Assembly: GCF_016412875.1 (NCBI RefSeq)
Contig: NZ_JAEKPD010000002.1
Location: forward strand, 186,001-250,000
DNA from: Palleronia pontilimi
GTDB taxonomy: Bacteria; Pseudomonadota; Alphaproteobacteria; Rhodobacterales; Rhodobacteraceae
Direction of reading: 5' to 3'
DNA length: 64,000 nucleotides
Shown here: one piece after another, positions 25,288 to 35,777 of the stretch
Numbering within the stretch: the stretch's first letter is position 1
How the letters are laid out: each line of letters opens with the position of its first letter
Made by a program: the position numbers and the translations under genes
The notes under the pieces: generated by a model
Databases searched by the model: none
What the model was told of the DNA's origin: nothing
Seen by the model: only the letters and a program-made list of their open reading frames with translations

Positions 25288-25467
25288 GTCTTGCTCCACG
25301 CGGTATCCGGTTGGCGGAGCGGTCCCATTTCACTGGGGCAACATTCGGGCGTGGACATGATAGATTTGGTCCCTCGCATCAAACTGGAGACAATAAGGCC
25401 GCGCGATGGAAATACGCGCGGCCCCTGACACAATTAACCCTGACGGGGGATGAAACGGGTCGGCCCG

Positions 25468-27242
25468 TCAGGCGAATGCGACGCCGTCGATCTCGACGCT
25501 TTCGTCGAAGGCGAAGTCGTCTTCGCTTTCATCCACCGGGATCATCGGAAGCGGGAAGGACGGATCGAGCTCGGTTTGAGGCCGCGTGATATCGTCGATC
25601 GGCTCGGGATCCAGGGTCGGCTCACCGTCGATGACGACGCCCGGATCAATCGTCGGATCCGGCAAATCCGCGCCTTCGATGACGGCCAGCGATTTCATCA
25701 GGAACTCGCCGCGGTCGTTTTCATCAAGGCAGAAGCCGATGGCGATTTCCGAGACGCCGAACTCCTTCACCGAGATGAATTCGCCATCTTCCGCCACGGC
25801 GTCCCCGTCGTCGATCCAGAACTCCAGCCCGTCAAGCTCGTCGTCGATCAGAACGCCGTCGCCATTGGCGTCCAGCAGGACTGACATCTTGTGATAGCCG
25901 TTGACGTATTTGCCGCCCTCGTCGCCGAACAGCCGCGCGCCGTCCATGTCGTTCATGGCGTTGCCGTCACGATTGTCGATCAGGAAGCCGTCGCCGTCGC
26001 CTGTCAGCCATTCCATCGTGTCAGCCTTGCCGTCGGCGTCGATGTCGAAGCTGACAGTGTCGCCCAGCTGGTTGCCCGCCGGGTCCATCGCCGTGGTCGC
26101 GCCGGTGGTCGCGATCTTGCCGTCCATGTTCAGATCGAAGGTCACTGGCGAATGGGGGTCGTAATCCTTGACGCACAGGTCCAGCGTGCCGTCGGTCATG
26201 TTGCCTTCGCCGTCCTGGGTCGTCAGGCCGAACGAGACATCGCCGGGCAGCTCGTAGACTTCCTTGTCGGTGATCTCGATGCCTTCGCCGATGATCTTGA
26301 TAGCGACCTTGTCGTGGCCGATGTCGAGCTTGTCGATGATGATCTCTGTCGCGCCCAGATCGGCCATGAGCGCTTCGACCGATGACGTGTCGATCTGGGT
26401 CACCAGGTCGTCGGCGCCTTCGCCGAACAGGCCCGCGGTCTCGAACTCGACCTCGAGCGTCAGCTTGTCGCCGCCGCGGCTGTAGTCCCATTCCATCTTG
26501 GTGAGCTCTTCGTCGTCCTTGCAGAGTGCATAGTCTCCTGCCCTGGGGCGACGCCGAACCAGACGTCTTCGGTCATCATCAGCTGGTCGGGGATGTCGCG
26601 GTCGGGGTCGTAATCGTGGAAGCTGTCGACGATTGCCGCGCATTCGGTGGGTCCGTAATCCCCGAGCACCTCTTCGATCTGGGCCTTGTTGGCCGCGCTG
26701 AGGTAGTCCGCGTAGCTTTCCATCATGGCGTCGAGATCGGTTTCGGCCAGCGCGTGGATCGGCGCGTCTTCCGCGCCCATGTGCAGCGCGATCTCGGCCG
26801 TGTCGCCGTCGGCGTCCTCGATGGTCAGGCCCATGGGCAGCACTTCGAGCTGTGCCGCCACCTGGGCTTCGGTGGCGGTGATGCCGTTCGCCACCAACTC
26901 GAACACGATCTCGTCGTCCTTGACCACGAACTTGGTGAAGCTCATGTCCGTCGCGCCCAGATCGGCCACCAGACCTTCGATCAGCGTGGTGTCGAAGCCC
27001 GCGAAGGAACTGCCCGTGTCCTTGCCGACCAGGTCTTCGAGCTTGATCGAGACCTTCAGCGTCAGCGTGCCGTCATCGGCCTTGTAGTCGTATTCGTTGC
27101 GTTCGACCTGGGTGTTGTCGGCGAAGAAGAACAGGATGTTGTCGAACCAGTGATGCGACAGGGACGATTGGAAGGTGAAAAGCTCTTCCACCGTGGGAAA
27201 GGCGCTGGGTGTATGGACGGTGCCGGAAGGGTTCATGTGCAT
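25468..27242 (-). pseudogene. Frameshifted acidic calcium-binding-type protein (duplicated N-terminal module plus EF-hand-like repeats)
   Basis: Two overlapping frames make one protein: residues from 27242 to about 26545 in one frame, then 26545 to 25468 in another. A single added base in the run GGGG at 26545-26548 (CCCC in the coding strand) joins them into about 591 residues. The two halves carry the same module: YDYKADDGTLTLKVSIKLEDL...LVADLGATDMSFTKF in the first and WDYSRGGDKLTLEVEFETAGL...LMADLGATEIIIDKL in the second. Then follow DLNMDGKI, DIDADGKAD, GDGDGFLIDN, LDANGDGVLIDDE, matching the EF-hand-like domain common in large RTX/VCBS-type secreted proteins, and an acidic Pro-rich tail ending EIDGVAFA. 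No canonical -1 slippery heptamer is present. A sequencing error, a real pseudogene or phase variation are all possible. Confidence 0.75.
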
Positions 27243-27447
27243 GACGGGTTCGCAGTCCTCGAATTACAGTTCCGCCCCCGCAGAAGCCCGCATCCGCAAC
27301 CCCGCGCTGGCCGGGATCGCGTCGCTGGCGCGACCGGGATCGTTCGTGGATGTGGCGAAATTCGGGCAGCGGCCGATCCAGCCGGTTTTCGGGCCGTGAC
27401 CGGAAACGATGCAGCTCAATTGAGTAAAATTGTCGAGGAACGAAACG

Positions 27448-27473
27448 AAAAAGGCCGCCCCAGCCGGGCGGCC
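27448..27473 (-). terminator. Intrinsic terminator of gltA
   Basis: GGCCGCCC / GGGCGGCC stem (5-nt loop CAGCC) followed on the minus strand by five Ts; 30 bp after the gltA stop. Confidence 0.88.
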
Positions 27474-27502
27474 CATTCATGGCATGCCGAGGTGTCGGCG
27501 TG

Positions 27503-28798
27503 TCAGCGATTCTCGACGTTCACGTAATCGCGGTAGGTCTCGCCCAGGTAAAGCTGGCGCGGGCGCCCGATCTTCAGTTGCGGATCGCTGATCTGCTCTT
27601 TCCACTGGGAAATCCACCCGACCGTGCGCGCCAGCGCGAAGATCGGTGTGAACATGGCGGTGGGAAAGCCCATCGCATCGAGGATGATGCCCGAATAGAA
27701 ATCCACGTTGGGATAGAGCTTCTTTTCGGCGAAATAGGGATCTTCCAGCGCGATCCGCTCGAGCTCTTTCGCCACCTGAAGGGTCGGGTTGTTCTCGATC
27801 CCCAGCAGGTCCAGCACCTCGTCGGCGGATTGCTTCATCACCTTCGCGCGCGGGTCGAAGTTCTTGTAGACCCGGTGGCCGAAGCCCATCAGGCGGAAGG
27901 GATCGTTCTTGTCCTTGGCGCGCTTGATATATTCGGGGATCTGGTCGGCAGTCCCGATCTCGCGCAGCATTTCCAGGCACGCCTGGTTCGCGCCGCCATG
28001 GGCCGGTCCCCAGAGGCAGGCGATGCCCGCGGCGATGCAGGCAAACGGGTTGGCGCCCGAGGACGAGGCAAGGCGCACGGTCGAGGTGGACGCGTTCTGC
28101 TCGTGGTCGGCGTGCAGCGTGAAGATCCGGTCCATGGCGCGGCTGAGGATCGGGTTCACGACGTAGTCTTCAGCAGGCACGCTGAAGCACATGCGCAGGA
28201 AATTGGACGCGTAGTCCAGGTCGTTGCGCGGATAGACGAAGGGCTGGCCGATGGAATACTTGTAGGCCCAAGCGGCGATGGTCGGCATCTTGGCGATCAG
28301 GCGGATCGACGCGACCTCGCGCTGCCAGGGATCGCTGATATCGGTGCTGTCGTGGTAGAAGGCCGACATGGCACCCACGACACCGACCATGACCGCCATC
28401 GGGTGCGCATCGCGGCGGAAGCCCCGGAAGAAGTTCATCATCTGCTCGTGCAGCATGGTGTGCTGTGTCACGCGATGCTCGAAATCCTCGAGCTGCGCGG
28501 CGTCCGGCAATTCGCCGTAAAGCAGCAGGTAGCAGACCTCGAGAAAGTGGGATTTCGCGGCCAGTTGGTCGATGGGATAGCCGCGGTGCAGCAATTCGCC
28601 CTTGTCGCCGTCGATGAAGGTGATCGTGCTGTCGCAGGCGGCGGTCGAGGTGAAGCCCGGATCGTAGGTGAACACACCGGCCTGCGCGTAGAGCTTGCGG
28701 ATGTCGATGACATCGGGACCGGCGGTGGGCGTGTGGATCGGCAGCTCGACCTCGGTATCACCGAAGCTGAGTTTCGCGGTCTTCTGTGCGTCGGCCAT
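27503..28798 (-). CDS. gltA: Citrate synthase
   Basis: 431 residues, type II hexameric length. It condenses oxaloacetate and acetyl-CoA to citrate at the entry of the TCA cycle. Catalytic residues are seen in context: His in [12 protein letters not shown], His in [16 protein letters not shown], Asp in [14 protein letters not shown], and Arg in [15 protein letters not shown]. The start MADAQKTAK at 28798 has GGGAGATC upstream; the frame extends further but without conservation. gltX lies 62 bp upstream on the same strand, so they may share a transcript. Confidence 0.97.
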   Translation of the reverse strand: MADAQKTAKLSFGDTEVELPIHTPTAGPDVIDIRKLYAQAGVFTYDPGFTSTAACDSTITFIDGDKGELLHRGYPIDQLAAKSHFLEVCYLLLYGELPDAAQLEDFEHRVTQHTMLHEQMMNFFRGFRRDAHPMAVMVGVVGAMSAFYHDSTDISDPWQREVASIRLIAKMPTIAAWAYKYSIGQPFVYPRNDLDYASNFLRMCFSVPAEDYVVNPILSRAMDRIFTLHADHEQNASTSTVRLASSSGANPFACIAAGIACLWGPAHGGANQACLEMLREIGTADQIPEYIKRAKDKNDPFRLMGFGHRVYKNFDPRAKVMKQSADEVLDLLGIENNPTLQVAKELERIALEDPYFAEKKLYPNVDFYSGIILDAMGFPTAMFTPIFALARTVGWISQWKEQISDPQLKIGRPRQLYLGETYRDYVNVENR

Positions 28799-28860
28799 GG
28801 CCTGATCTCCCTTGTTCCATTGAGCCACGGCGGCAAGGCGCGCGGGTCTCAATCCATACT

Positions 28861-30297
28861 TCAGGACGTCTGCGGCCCTGTTCTCACGGCGTCGCCGATG
28901 CGCGCCAGCGTCTCGTCGCGTCCTACCACGATCATCATGTCGAAGACACTCGGGCTTGCCGTTCGTCCGGCCAAAGCGGCGCGAAGCGGTCCGGCGATCT
29001 TGCCCAACCCTACGCCATGACTTTCGGCCAGCTTGCTGGCCGTAGCCTCAAGCGTATCACGGTCCCAGCTAGCAGTTTGCAGGTGCGGCGTCAATTCTGA
29101 CAGGATCCCGATGGATGCCGGGCCAAGCTGCTTGGCAGCCTTGGGTTCCAAGGCGATAGGCCGAGTTGCGAGTGCGAAATGAGCCTTCTCGAGCAGTTCG
29201 GGAAAGGTCTTCGCCGACGATTTCACCAGCGGCAGGGCCGGGCGCAACGCGTCTTCCGTCGCCTGGTCCATCTCGGGCAGACGGGCGGCGCTTTGCCACG
29301 CCCGCAGGCCCGCGATGAGCGTATCGTCGTCGAGCATCCCCATGTGTTGCCCCGAGATGTGGTCCAGCTTCTTGAAATCCAGCCGCGCGGGTGACTTTCC
29401 GATGCCTTTCAGGTCGAACCAGTCCTTCGCCTGCTCGGTGGTGAAGACCTCGTCGTCACCGTGGCTCCAACCCAACCGCGTCAGGTAGTTGCGAACGGCC
29501 GCGGCCGGATATCCCATCGCCGCGTATTCCTCGATCCCGAGGGCCCCGTGGCGTTTCGACAGTTTCTTGCCGTCCTCGCCGTGGATCAGCGGGATATGCG
29601 CGTAAATGGGCACGTCCCAGCCCATGGCGGCATAGACGAGCATCTGGCGCGCGGTGTTGTTCAGGTGGTCGTCCCCGCGAATGACGTGGGTGATCCGCAT
29701 GTCATGATCGTCGACCACCACGGCCAGCATGTAGGTGGGGCTGCCATCGGATCGCAGGCAAATCATGTCATCGAGCTGGTCGTTGGCGATGACGACATCG
29801 CCCTGCACCCTGTCCGCAATCACGGTCTTGCCGTCGAGCGGCGCTTTCACCCGGATCGCGTAGGGCGCGTCGGGATGGGTGGCCGGATCGGCATCGCGCC
29901 AGGGCGAGCGGAACAGCGTGCTGCGGCCTTCGGCGCGGGCCGTTTCGCGGAAGGCTTCGATGTCTTCTTGGGTCGAGAAGCACTTGTAGGCCGCTCCCGA
30001 GGCCAGCATCGCGTGCGCCACCTCGACGTGGCGCGCGGCGCGGCTGGCCTGGCTGACTGCGTCGCCGTCCCAGTCGAGCCCCAGCCAGCGCAGCCCCGCG
30101 AAGATCGCCTGGGTTGCGTCATCCGAAGAGCGCGCGCGGTCGGTATCCTCGATCCGAAGCAGGAACTTGCCGCCGCGCCCGCGGGCGTAGAGCCAGTTGA
30201 ACAGCGCCGTCCGCGCTCCGCCGATATGCAGAAAGCCGGTCGGCGACGGGGCGAAACGGGTGACGACCGGGGCGTCGGTCTCAGGCGCGTTAACCAT
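28861..30297 (-). CDS. gltX: Glutamyl-tRNA synthetase
   Basis: 478 residues, class I synthetase. HIGH motif as [15 protein letters not shown] near the N-terminus and KMSKS as KKLSKRHGA (about residue 250); [10 protein letters not shown] and the zinc-lacking connecting domain follow. The start [10 protein letters not shown] (ATG 30297) has no good Shine-Dalgarno sequence upstream and lies inside a CtrA-like box (30290-30305), which is odd and might mean a short leader. Divergent from comEC with 62 bp between starts. Confidence 0.96.
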   Translation of the reverse strand: MVNAPETDAPVVTRFAPSPTGFLHIGGARTALFNWLYARGRGGKFLLRIEDTDRARSSDDATQAIFAGLRWLGLDWDGDAVSQASRAARHVEVAHAMLASGAAYKCFSTQEDIEAFRETARAEGRSTLFRSPWRDADPATHPDAPYAIRVKAPLDGKTVIADRVQGDVVIANDQLDDMICLRSDGSPTYMLAVVVDDHDMRITHVIRGDDHLNNTARQMLVYAAMGWDVPIYAHIPLIHGEDGKKLSKRHGALGIEEYAAMGYPAAAVRNYLTRLGWSHGDDEVFTTEQAKDWFDLKGIGKSPARLDFKKLDHISGQHMGMLDDDTLIAGLRAWQSAARLPEMDQATEDALRPALPLVKSSAKTFPELLEKAHFALATRPIALEPKAAKQLGPASIGILSELTPHLQTASWDRDTLEATASKLAESHGVGLGKIAGPLRAALAGRTASPSVFDMMIVVGRDETLARIGDAVRTGPQTS

Positions 30298-30305
30298 TCG
30301 TAAAC
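30290..30305 (+). promoter_or_regulatory. Candidate CtrA-binding site upstream of comEC
   Basis: TTAA (30290-30293), 7-bp spacer CCATTCG, TAAAC (30301-30305): one mismatch from the CtrA consensus TTAA-N7-TTAAC. It ends 54 bp before the comEC start and covers the first codon of gltX on the other strand. In R. capsulatus competence genes needed for GTA uptake, comEC among them, depend on CtrA. Confidence 0.5.
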
Positions 30306-30359
30306 CATTTTGGGAGAGCGTTCGCAGCGGTCTAGTCAATCCTTTCGGGGGAAACAAGG

Positions 30360-32453
30360 GTGCCCCTGGCGCTGCTTTCAACCACGCTGTCGGCCCTGCG
30401 CCTGGACGGCCAGCGCGGCGCGCTGGTGCCGTGGATCCCGGTATGCCTGGCCTGCGGGATCGGTGCCTATTTCGCTTTGCCGGTCGAGCCTTCCACACGC
30501 CACTGGTGGATCCTGGCGATCGTGTTGCTGCTGTCGGTCGGCGGATTGCTCGCGGGCTTGCGACACTGGCCGTTGGCGGTGGCGCTGATCCTGATCGTTT
30601 TTGGCTTTGGCTTGGCTGGCCTGCGCACGTACATGGTTGCGGGTCCGGTTCTGGACTGGCGATATTATGGACCGGTGACGGGCCGGGTGGTCACGGTCGA
30701 TCGCTCGGGATCCGACAAGATCCGCCTGACACTGGACCGCGTGAAGCTTGACCGCGTCGCGCCGGAGGAAACGCCGCTGCGGGTCCGCGTTTCCCTGCAC
30801 GGGCAACAGGACTGGCTGGATCCGAGCCCCGGCCAAAGGATCGGCGTCACGGCACATCTGTCGCAGCCGCAAGGTCCGGTCGAGCCAGGCGGTTTCGATT
30901 TCCGGCGCATGGCCTGGTTTCGCGGCCTGGGTGCCGTGGGCTACGCCAGATCGCCCGCGATCCTGGTCCGGGACGACGATGGCACCCGTCCGATCGGTCG
31001 CCTGCGCATGGCCATTTCGCGCCACGTCCGCACGGTCCTGCCGGGTGAGGCGGGGGCATTCGCCGCTGCCATCACCACGGGCGATCGCTCCGCCATGGGG
31101 GCCGAAACCTTGGCAGCCCTTCGGGCGTCGAACCTTGCGCATCTGCTGGCGATCTCGGGATTGCACATGGGTTTGTTGACCGGAGCGGCCTTCTGGGCCC
31201 TGCGGCTGGCGTTTTCGCTGGTTCCCGGATGGGCCTTGTCGCGGCCCGTCAAGAAATACGCGGCCCTGGGTGCCTTGGCGGTGGGCGCGGTCTATCTGGC
31301 GCTATCGGGCGGCAACGTCGCGACGCAGCGGGCGTTCATCATGGCCGCCGTCATGCTGGTCGCCGTGTGCCTGGACCGGCGGGCCGTCACGCTGCGCGCG
31401 GTTGCCGTGTCGGCCACGATCGTGCTGATCCTGCGCCCCGAAGCACTGACCGAGCCGGGCTTCCAGATGTCGTTTGCCGCGACGACCGCCCTGGTGGCCG
31501 CATTCCGGATGATGCGCGACCATGCGCCGGTCGGGACGGGAAAATGGCGCAGATGGCTCCTTGCCCTGGTGTTCTCGTCGCTCGTCGCCGGGGTCGCGAC
31601 GGCACCCTACGGAGCGGCGCATTTCAATCAGCTCTCGCATTACGGCCTGCTGGCCAACGTGCTGGCCGTCCCGGTCATGGGGACGTTCGTGATGCCTGCG
31701 GCGCTTCTGGCGGCCTGCCTTGCGCCCCTCGGCCTGAGCTGGATCGGCTTTTGGCTGATGAAACCGGCGGTCGAGTGGATCATGGCGGTGGCCCACCAGG
31801 TCGCCGCACTGCCCAACGCCACATCCCATGTTCAATCCGCGCCCGCGGGCTTCCTGGGGCTGTTTTCACTGGGGATGCTTCTGCTCATCCTGTGGCGTGG
31901 GCCGATGCGGTTCTCGGGCGTGGCCGTCGCGGTGGCTGCGATTGCGCTGTGGGTCAACGCCGAGCGTCCGGCCGTGCTGATCGCCCCGTCAGGTGGGCTG
32001 ATCGGCGTGATGCAGGAGGGCAAGCGCCACTTGTCCAAGCCGAAGGGTGACGGATTTGCCGCGCGGGTCTGGCTTGAGAATGATGGCGATCTGACCGAGC
32101 AGTCGGCGGCCGCGGTCTTCGAGCCGGGCCATCGCTTCTGGGCGTCGGGGCTGAGCATCGTTCAGATCAGCGGGCGCGGGGCTGCTGATCGGGCGCGCGA
32201 ATCCTGTGCCGAAGGCGGCCTGGTGGTGGCCAGCGTCGAGGTTCCGGATGCCGCCGGATCGTGCCTGCTGCTCGACAGCGTGGATTTGACCCGGACGGGC
32301 GCGGTGTCGGTGCGGGTTCGGGACGGGCAGGCGCATCTGACGTCCGCGCGCGCCAAGACAGGTGCGCGCCCCTGGAACTCGGGACCCGCGCTTCCCGAGG
32401 CGTTGCCGACCCTTTCGATCACGCCCGACAAGGTCCTGATCGACGGTCAGTAA
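30360..32453 (+). CDS. comEC: ComEC/Rec2-family DNA import channel
   Basis: 697 residues with a GTG start after CGGGGGAAAC. N-terminal membrane helices and an OB-like region ([25 protein letters not shown]) precede the competence core with [27 protein letters not shown], the signature of ComEC, and several more helices ([21 protein letters not shown]). The C-terminal soluble part (about residues 535-697) is a shortened, apparently degenerate beta-lactamase-like domain without the HxHxDH metal motif. It carries single-stranded DNA across the inner membrane; in R. capsulatus ComEC is required in recipients of GTA DNA. Convergent with lexA, overlapping by 7 bp. Confidence 0.9.
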   Translation: MPLALLSTTLSALRLDGQRGALVPWIPVCLACGIGAYFALPVEPSTRHWWILAIVLLLSVGGLLAGLRHWPLAVALILIVFGFGLAGLRTYMVAGPVLDWRYYGPVTGRVVTVDRSGSDKIRLTLDRVKLDRVAPEETPLRVRVSLHGQQDWLDPSPGQRIGVTAHLSQPQGPVEPGGFDFRRMAWFRGLGAVGYARSPAILVRDDDGTRPIGRLRMAISRHVRTVLPGEAGAFAAAITTGDRSAMGAETLAALRASNLAHLLAISGLHMGLLTGAAFWALRLAFSLVPGWALSRPVKKYAALGALAVGAVYLALSGGNVATQRAFIMAAVMLVAVCLDRRAVTLRAVAVSATIVLILRPEALTEPGFQMSFAATTALVAAFRMMRDHAPVGTGKWRRWLLALVFSSLVAGVATAPYGAAHFNQLSHYGLLANVLAVPVMGTFVMPAALLAACLAPLGLSWIGFWLMKPAVEWIMAVAHQVAALPNATSHVQSAPAGFLGLFSLGMLLLILWRGPMRFSGVAVAVAAIALWVNAERPAVLIAPSGGLIGVMQEGKRHLSKPKGDGFAARVWLENDGDLTEQSAAAVFEPGHRFWASGLSIVQISGRGAADRARESCAEGGLVVASVEVPDAAGSCLLLDSVDLTRTGAVSVRVRDGQAHLTSARAKTGARPWNSGPALPEALPTLSITPDKVLIDGQ

Positions 32454-33151
32454 TTGCGGATCAATCCCACCAGGCGGCCCTGGACCTTCACCTGGTCGTC
32501 GGAAAAGAAGCGCGTCTCGTAGGCTGGGTTCGCGGCTTCCAGCGCGATGGTGGACTTGTTGCGGCGGAACCGCTTCAGCGTCGCCTCGTGGCCTTCGACC
32601 AAAGCGACCACGATATCGCCGTTTTCCGCGGTCGACGTCTCGCGGATCACGACGACATCGCCATCGTTGATCCCGGCTTCGATCATCGAATCGCCCTTGA
32701 CCTCGAGCGCGTAATGCGACCCCTTGCCGGACAGCATCTGGCTTGGAACGGCCACGTTGTGGGACACTTCCGAGATCGCTTCGATGGGCACACCCGCCGC
32801 GATCCGGCCCATGACCGGCAATTCGACAGCGGCCACTTCCACCGACAGCGCGGCGCGCGGGGGTGCGGCGTCGGGGCGGTCGCCGTCGATGACCTGCGGC
32901 TGAAATCCTTGGGACGCAGGGCTCTGACCCTCCAGCGCCTCGGGCAATTTCACGATCTCGATCGCGCGGGCGCGGTGGGCCAGGCGACGGATGAAGCCGC
33001 GTTCTTCCAATGCGGTGATCAGGCGATGGATGCCCGACTTCGAGCGCAGATCCAGCGCTTCCTTCATCTCGTCGAAGGACGGAGGAACGCCGTCGCGCTG
33101 CACGCGCTTGTTGATGAAAGTCAGCAATTCCAATTGTTTGCGGGTCAGCAT
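32447..33151 (-). CDS. lexA: SOS repressor LexA
   Basis: 234 residues. N-terminal winged helix ([50 protein letters not shown]), a Pro/Ala-rich linker, then the autoprotease domain with the Ala-Gly cleavage site in [11 protein letters not shown], the catalytic Ser in [11 protein letters not shown] and the Lys in [11 protein letters not shown]. It represses DNA-damage genes and is cleaved with RecA. Two overlapping SOS boxes cover its own promoter (33183-33208). In R. capsulatus LexA also influences GTA production through cckA, which gives it extra meaning in this window. Confidence 0.97.
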   Translation of the reverse strand: MLTRKQLELLTFINKRVQRDGVPPSFDEMKEALDLRSKSGIHRLITALEERGFIRRLAHRARAIEIVKLPEALEGQSPASQGFQPQVIDGDRPDAAPPRAALSVEVAAVELPVMGRIAAGVPIEAISEVSHNVAVPSQMLSGKGSHYALEVKGDSMIEAGINDGDVVVIRETSTAENGDIVVALVEGHEATLKRFRRNKSTIALEAANPAYETRFFSDDQVKVQGRLVGLIRNY

Positions 33152-33182
33152 GATAAAATCGATCCTTGACCGTTGCCAGGTT

Positions 33183-33208
33183 GTTCGCCTTAGGTTCTAG
33201 GCGCGTTC
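33183..33208 (-). promoter_or_regulatory. Double (overlapping) SOS box
   Basis: GTTC occurs three times at exact 11-bp steps (33183, 33194, 33205): GTTC-N7-GTTC-N7-GTTC, i.e. two alphaproteobacterial SOS boxes sharing the middle half-site. They cover the -10 and spacer of the lexA promoter. Confidence 0.85.
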
Positions 33209-33222
33209 CTGATTTGTGTCAA
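33194..33222 (-). promoter_or_regulatory. lexA promoter
   Basis: Perfect -35 TTGACA (33222-33217), 17-nt spacer, -10 TAGAAC (33199-33194) on the minus strand. The -10 is itself one of the GTTC/GAAC half-sites, so LexA binding would exclude RNA polymerase. Confidence 0.75.
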
Positions 33223-33226
33223 CGCC

Positions 33227-34399
33227 CTAGATAGCGATGTAGTCCAGCCTGTCACCTGCCGCGCGCGCCTTGTCGTTCGGGGGGCGGCGCACAAGGGCGT
33301 TCGCGTGGGCCAGCACGCTCAGAAGCGAACTGTCCTGACGCTCGGCGATGGTGAGCGCGCCGTCGCAGAGCGTGGCGCGCATGTAATGTTCGCGGGCCCC
33401 GTTGGGCCCGATCGGTCGCGCCAGCGGGGCCTGATGCGTGGTGCGCGCGCGTCCCGCGCGTCCAAGCAGCATGTCGATGGCGGGGCGGATGAAGATCTCA
33501 CCACAGACCATGGACGAAACGGGGTTTCCCGGCACACCGATCATGGGAATGCCGTCGAGGCGTCCGGCCATCAGGGGTTTGCCCGGGCGCATGGCGATCT
33601 TGTAGAAGCTGCGCTCCAACCCGCGCGCGGCCGCGACATCTGCAACAAGGTCGTGGTCCCCGACTGACGCGCCGCCGATGGTGACGATCAGGTCCGACCC
33701 GCGCGCCAGGTCGAACGTGGCCCCGAGCGACGCCTTCGTATCCCGCGCGATGGGCAGAAGCCGCGCCTCGGCGCCCGCCCGTTCGACCAGGGCGGCAAGC
33801 CCGAGATGGTTGGAAGCCACGATCTGCGCGGGTCCCGGCACTTCGCCAGGCGCCACCAGCTCATCGCCCGTCGCGATGATCGCCACCTTGGGCTTTCGCG
33901 TCACCGCGACCGTGCCGTGACCCAACGCCGCCAGCAGCGCCAGATCCACGGGGCGCAACGGGTCTTTGAAGGTGATTTCCTGGCCGGCCGTGAAGTCCTG
34001 GCCCGCCGGGCGGATGTGGAGGCCGGTATCGAGCCCCTCTGACAGGCTGATCGTGTCGCCGCTTACGCGGACGTCTTCCTGGATCACCACGCGATGACCG
34101 CCGAGCGGGACCAGGGCGCCGGTGAAGATGCGAACGGCCTGCCTCTCCTGCAGGACGCCATCGAAGGCATGTCCGGCAGCACTTTCGCCGACCACGGTGA
34201 ATTGATCGCCGGGCGAGGCTTGTTTCGTCGCGATGGCGTAGCCGTCCATCGCGGAGGCATCGAACGGGGGTTGGGTGCGCAGGGCCGCCACGGGGGAAAG
34301 AACGGTGCGCCCCAGGGCGTGACGAAGGGGGATGGTTTCGGTCTCGAGCGGCGTGAGCAGGGCGAAGATCCTCTCGAGCGCCTCGTCGACCGAGATCAC
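33227..34399 (-). CDS. moeA: Molybdopterin molybdenumtransferase MoeA
   Basis: 390 residues with the expected blocks: [11 protein letters not shown], the MoaB/Mog-like domain with [13 protein letters not shown] and [22 protein letters not shown] and [16 protein letters not shown]. It inserts molybdate into adenylylated molybdopterin, the last step of Moco synthesis. GTG start overlapping the moaC stop (GTGA), so translation is coupled. The lexA promoter begins right after its stop. Confidence 0.96.
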   Translation of the reverse strand: MISVDEALERIFALLTPLETETIPLRHALGRTVLSPVAALRTQPPFDASAMDGYAIATKQASPGDQFTVVGESAAGHAFDGVLQERQAVRIFTGALVPLGGHRVVIQEDVRVSGDTISLSEGLDTGLHIRPAGQDFTAGQEITFKDPLRPVDLALLAALGHGTVAVTRKPKVAIIATGDELVAPGEVPGPAQIVASNHLGLAALVERAGAEARLLPIARDTKASLGATFDLARGSDLIVTIGGASVGDHDLVADVAAARGLERSFYKIAMRPGKPLMAGRLDGIPMIGVPGNPVSSMVCGEIFIRPAIDMLLGRAGRARTTHQAPLARPIGPNGAREHYMRATLCDGALTIAERQDSSLLSVLAHANALVRRPPNDKARAAGDRLDYIAI

Positions 34400-34872
34400 G
34401 GCGCCGCCTCGAACCGCCCCGACTTGCCGCCATCCTTGTAGAGCAGGCGGATGCCGCCGATCTCCATGTCCTTCTGCACCGCCTTCACCATGTCGTAGAT
34501 CGTCAGGCAGGCGGTCGAGACGGCGGTCAGCGCTTCCATCTCGACGCCGGTCTGCCCGCCGGTTTTCACGGTGGCGGTGACGCGGATGCCGGGCAGGTCG
34601 CGGTCGGGCTCGAGCTCCAGCGCGACCTTTGTGACCGGCAGCGGGTGACAGAGCGGGATCAGGTCGGCGGTCCGCTTGGCGCCCATGATGCCCGCCAGCC
34701 GTGCGACACCCAGGACGTCCCCCTTCTTGGCGCGGCCTTCGGTAATCATCTCAAGAGTTTCCGGCGCCATCTTCACCCATCCCGCGGCCCGCGCCTCGCG
34801 TGCGGTCGACGGCTTGTCGGAAACATCGACCATGTGGGCGTTGCCCTGGCTGTCGAAATGGGTGAGCGGCAT
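34396..34872 (-). CDS. moaC: Cyclic pyranopterin monophosphate synthase MoaC
   Basis: 158 residues, family length. Signature blocks: KTA-type [49 protein letters not shown] and the catalytic Lys in [10 protein letters not shown]. It rearranges the MoaA product to cPMP in molybdenum cofactor synthesis. Start ATG overlaps the trpC stop by one base (TGATG) and its stop overlaps moeA, so trpC-moaC-moeA are one translationally coupled operon. Confidence 0.96.
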   Translation of the reverse strand: MPLTHFDSQGNAHMVDVSDKPSTAREARAAGWVKMAPETLEMITEGRAKKGDVLGVARLAGIMGAKRTADLIPLCHPLPVTKVALELEPDRDLPGIRVTATVKTGGQTGVEMEALTAVSTACLTIYDMVKAVQKDMEIGGIRLLYKDGGKSGRFEAAP

Positions 34873-35681
34873 CAGCGACCCCCGGGGGCGTAGGGATCGG
34901 ACAGCAAGGTGCGGGTGGCCTGGGCGACGTCCTGCTCGCGCATCAGGCTTTCCCCGATCAGGAAGGCGCGGGCGCCGAACCGGGCCAGGTCGGCCAGGTC
35001 GGCGGGGGTCGACAGGCCGGATTCGGACACGATCAGCCGGTCGGCATCGACCCGGCGCGCCAGATCGCGGGTCGTCTCGAGCGATGTCTCGAACGTGTGC
35101 AGGTTGCGATTGTTGATGCCGATCAACGGCGATTTCAGGCGCTGCGCGCGGTCGAGCTCGTCCGCGTCGTGGACCTCGATCAACACGTCCATGGACCAGT
35201 CCTGCGCGGCGGCTTCCAGATCGGCGGCCTGACTGTCGTCGACGCTGGCCATGATGATCAGGATGCAATCGGCGCCCAGGCTGCGTGCCTCGGCCACCTG
35301 CCAGGGATCGTACATGAAATCCTTGCGCAGCACCGGCAGATCGCAGGCCTTGCGCGCGGCTATCAGGTAATCCTCGTGGCCCTGGAAGCTAGGCGCGTCG
35401 GTCAGCACCGACAGGCAGGTTGCGCCGCCCTTGGCGTAAGCCTGGGCCAGCGCGGCCGGGTCGAAATCGGGCCGGATCAGGCCCTTGGACGGGCTGGCCT
35501 TCTTGATCTCGGCGATCAGGCCATAGCCTTCGCGGGTGGCGTCGCTGAGCAGTTCCGCGAAGGGGCGGGGGGCCGGTGCGTTGCGCGCGGCTGTTTCGAT
35601 GGCGGTCTGGTCCCGCTCGGCCTTGCGGGCGGCGATCTCGTCCAGCTTGTAGGCTTTGATCTTGTCAAGAACGGTGGGCAT
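34872..35681 (-). CDS. trpC: Indole-3-glycerol phosphate synthase
   Basis: 269 residues, monofunctional TrpC TIM barrel of tryptophan synthesis. [55 protein letters not shown] and IVSESGL contain the conserved Lys and Glu catalytic residues. First gene of the trpC-moaC-moeA operon. A spacer of 96 bp separates it from the tyrS stop upstream. Confidence 0.96.
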   Translation of the reverse strand: MPTVLDKIKAYKLDEIAARKAERDQTAIETAARNAPAPRPFAELLSDATREGYGLIAEIKKASPSKGLIRPDFDPAALAQAYAKGGATCLSVLTDAPSFQGHEDYLIAARKACDLPVLRKDFMYDPWQVAEARSLGADCILIIMASVDDSQAADLEAAAQDWSMDVLIEVHDADELDRAQRLKSPLIGINNRNLHTFETSLETTRDLARRVDADRLIVSESGLSTPADLADLARFGARAFLIGESLMREQDVAQATRTLLSDPYAPGGR

Positions 35682-35777
35682 GTATGTGTTTCCGCTGATG
35701 TCGGAGGGGGGCAGTCTGCCCCCCGCGGCCCCTGGCCGCCCCCCCGAGTGCTGTTTCATGAAGATAGGGGAAGGGGC

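Noticed and set aside
26480-26560. Programmed -1 frameshift in the acidic calcium-binding-type gene
   Set aside because: No X-XXY-YYZ slippery heptamer or following pseudoknot is visible at the junction; a one-base change in GGGG is simpler.
27264-27476. 70-aa minus-strand frame between gltA and the frameshifted acidic gene
   Set aside because: Lies across the gltA terminator hairpin and has no ribosome-binding site or conserved feature.
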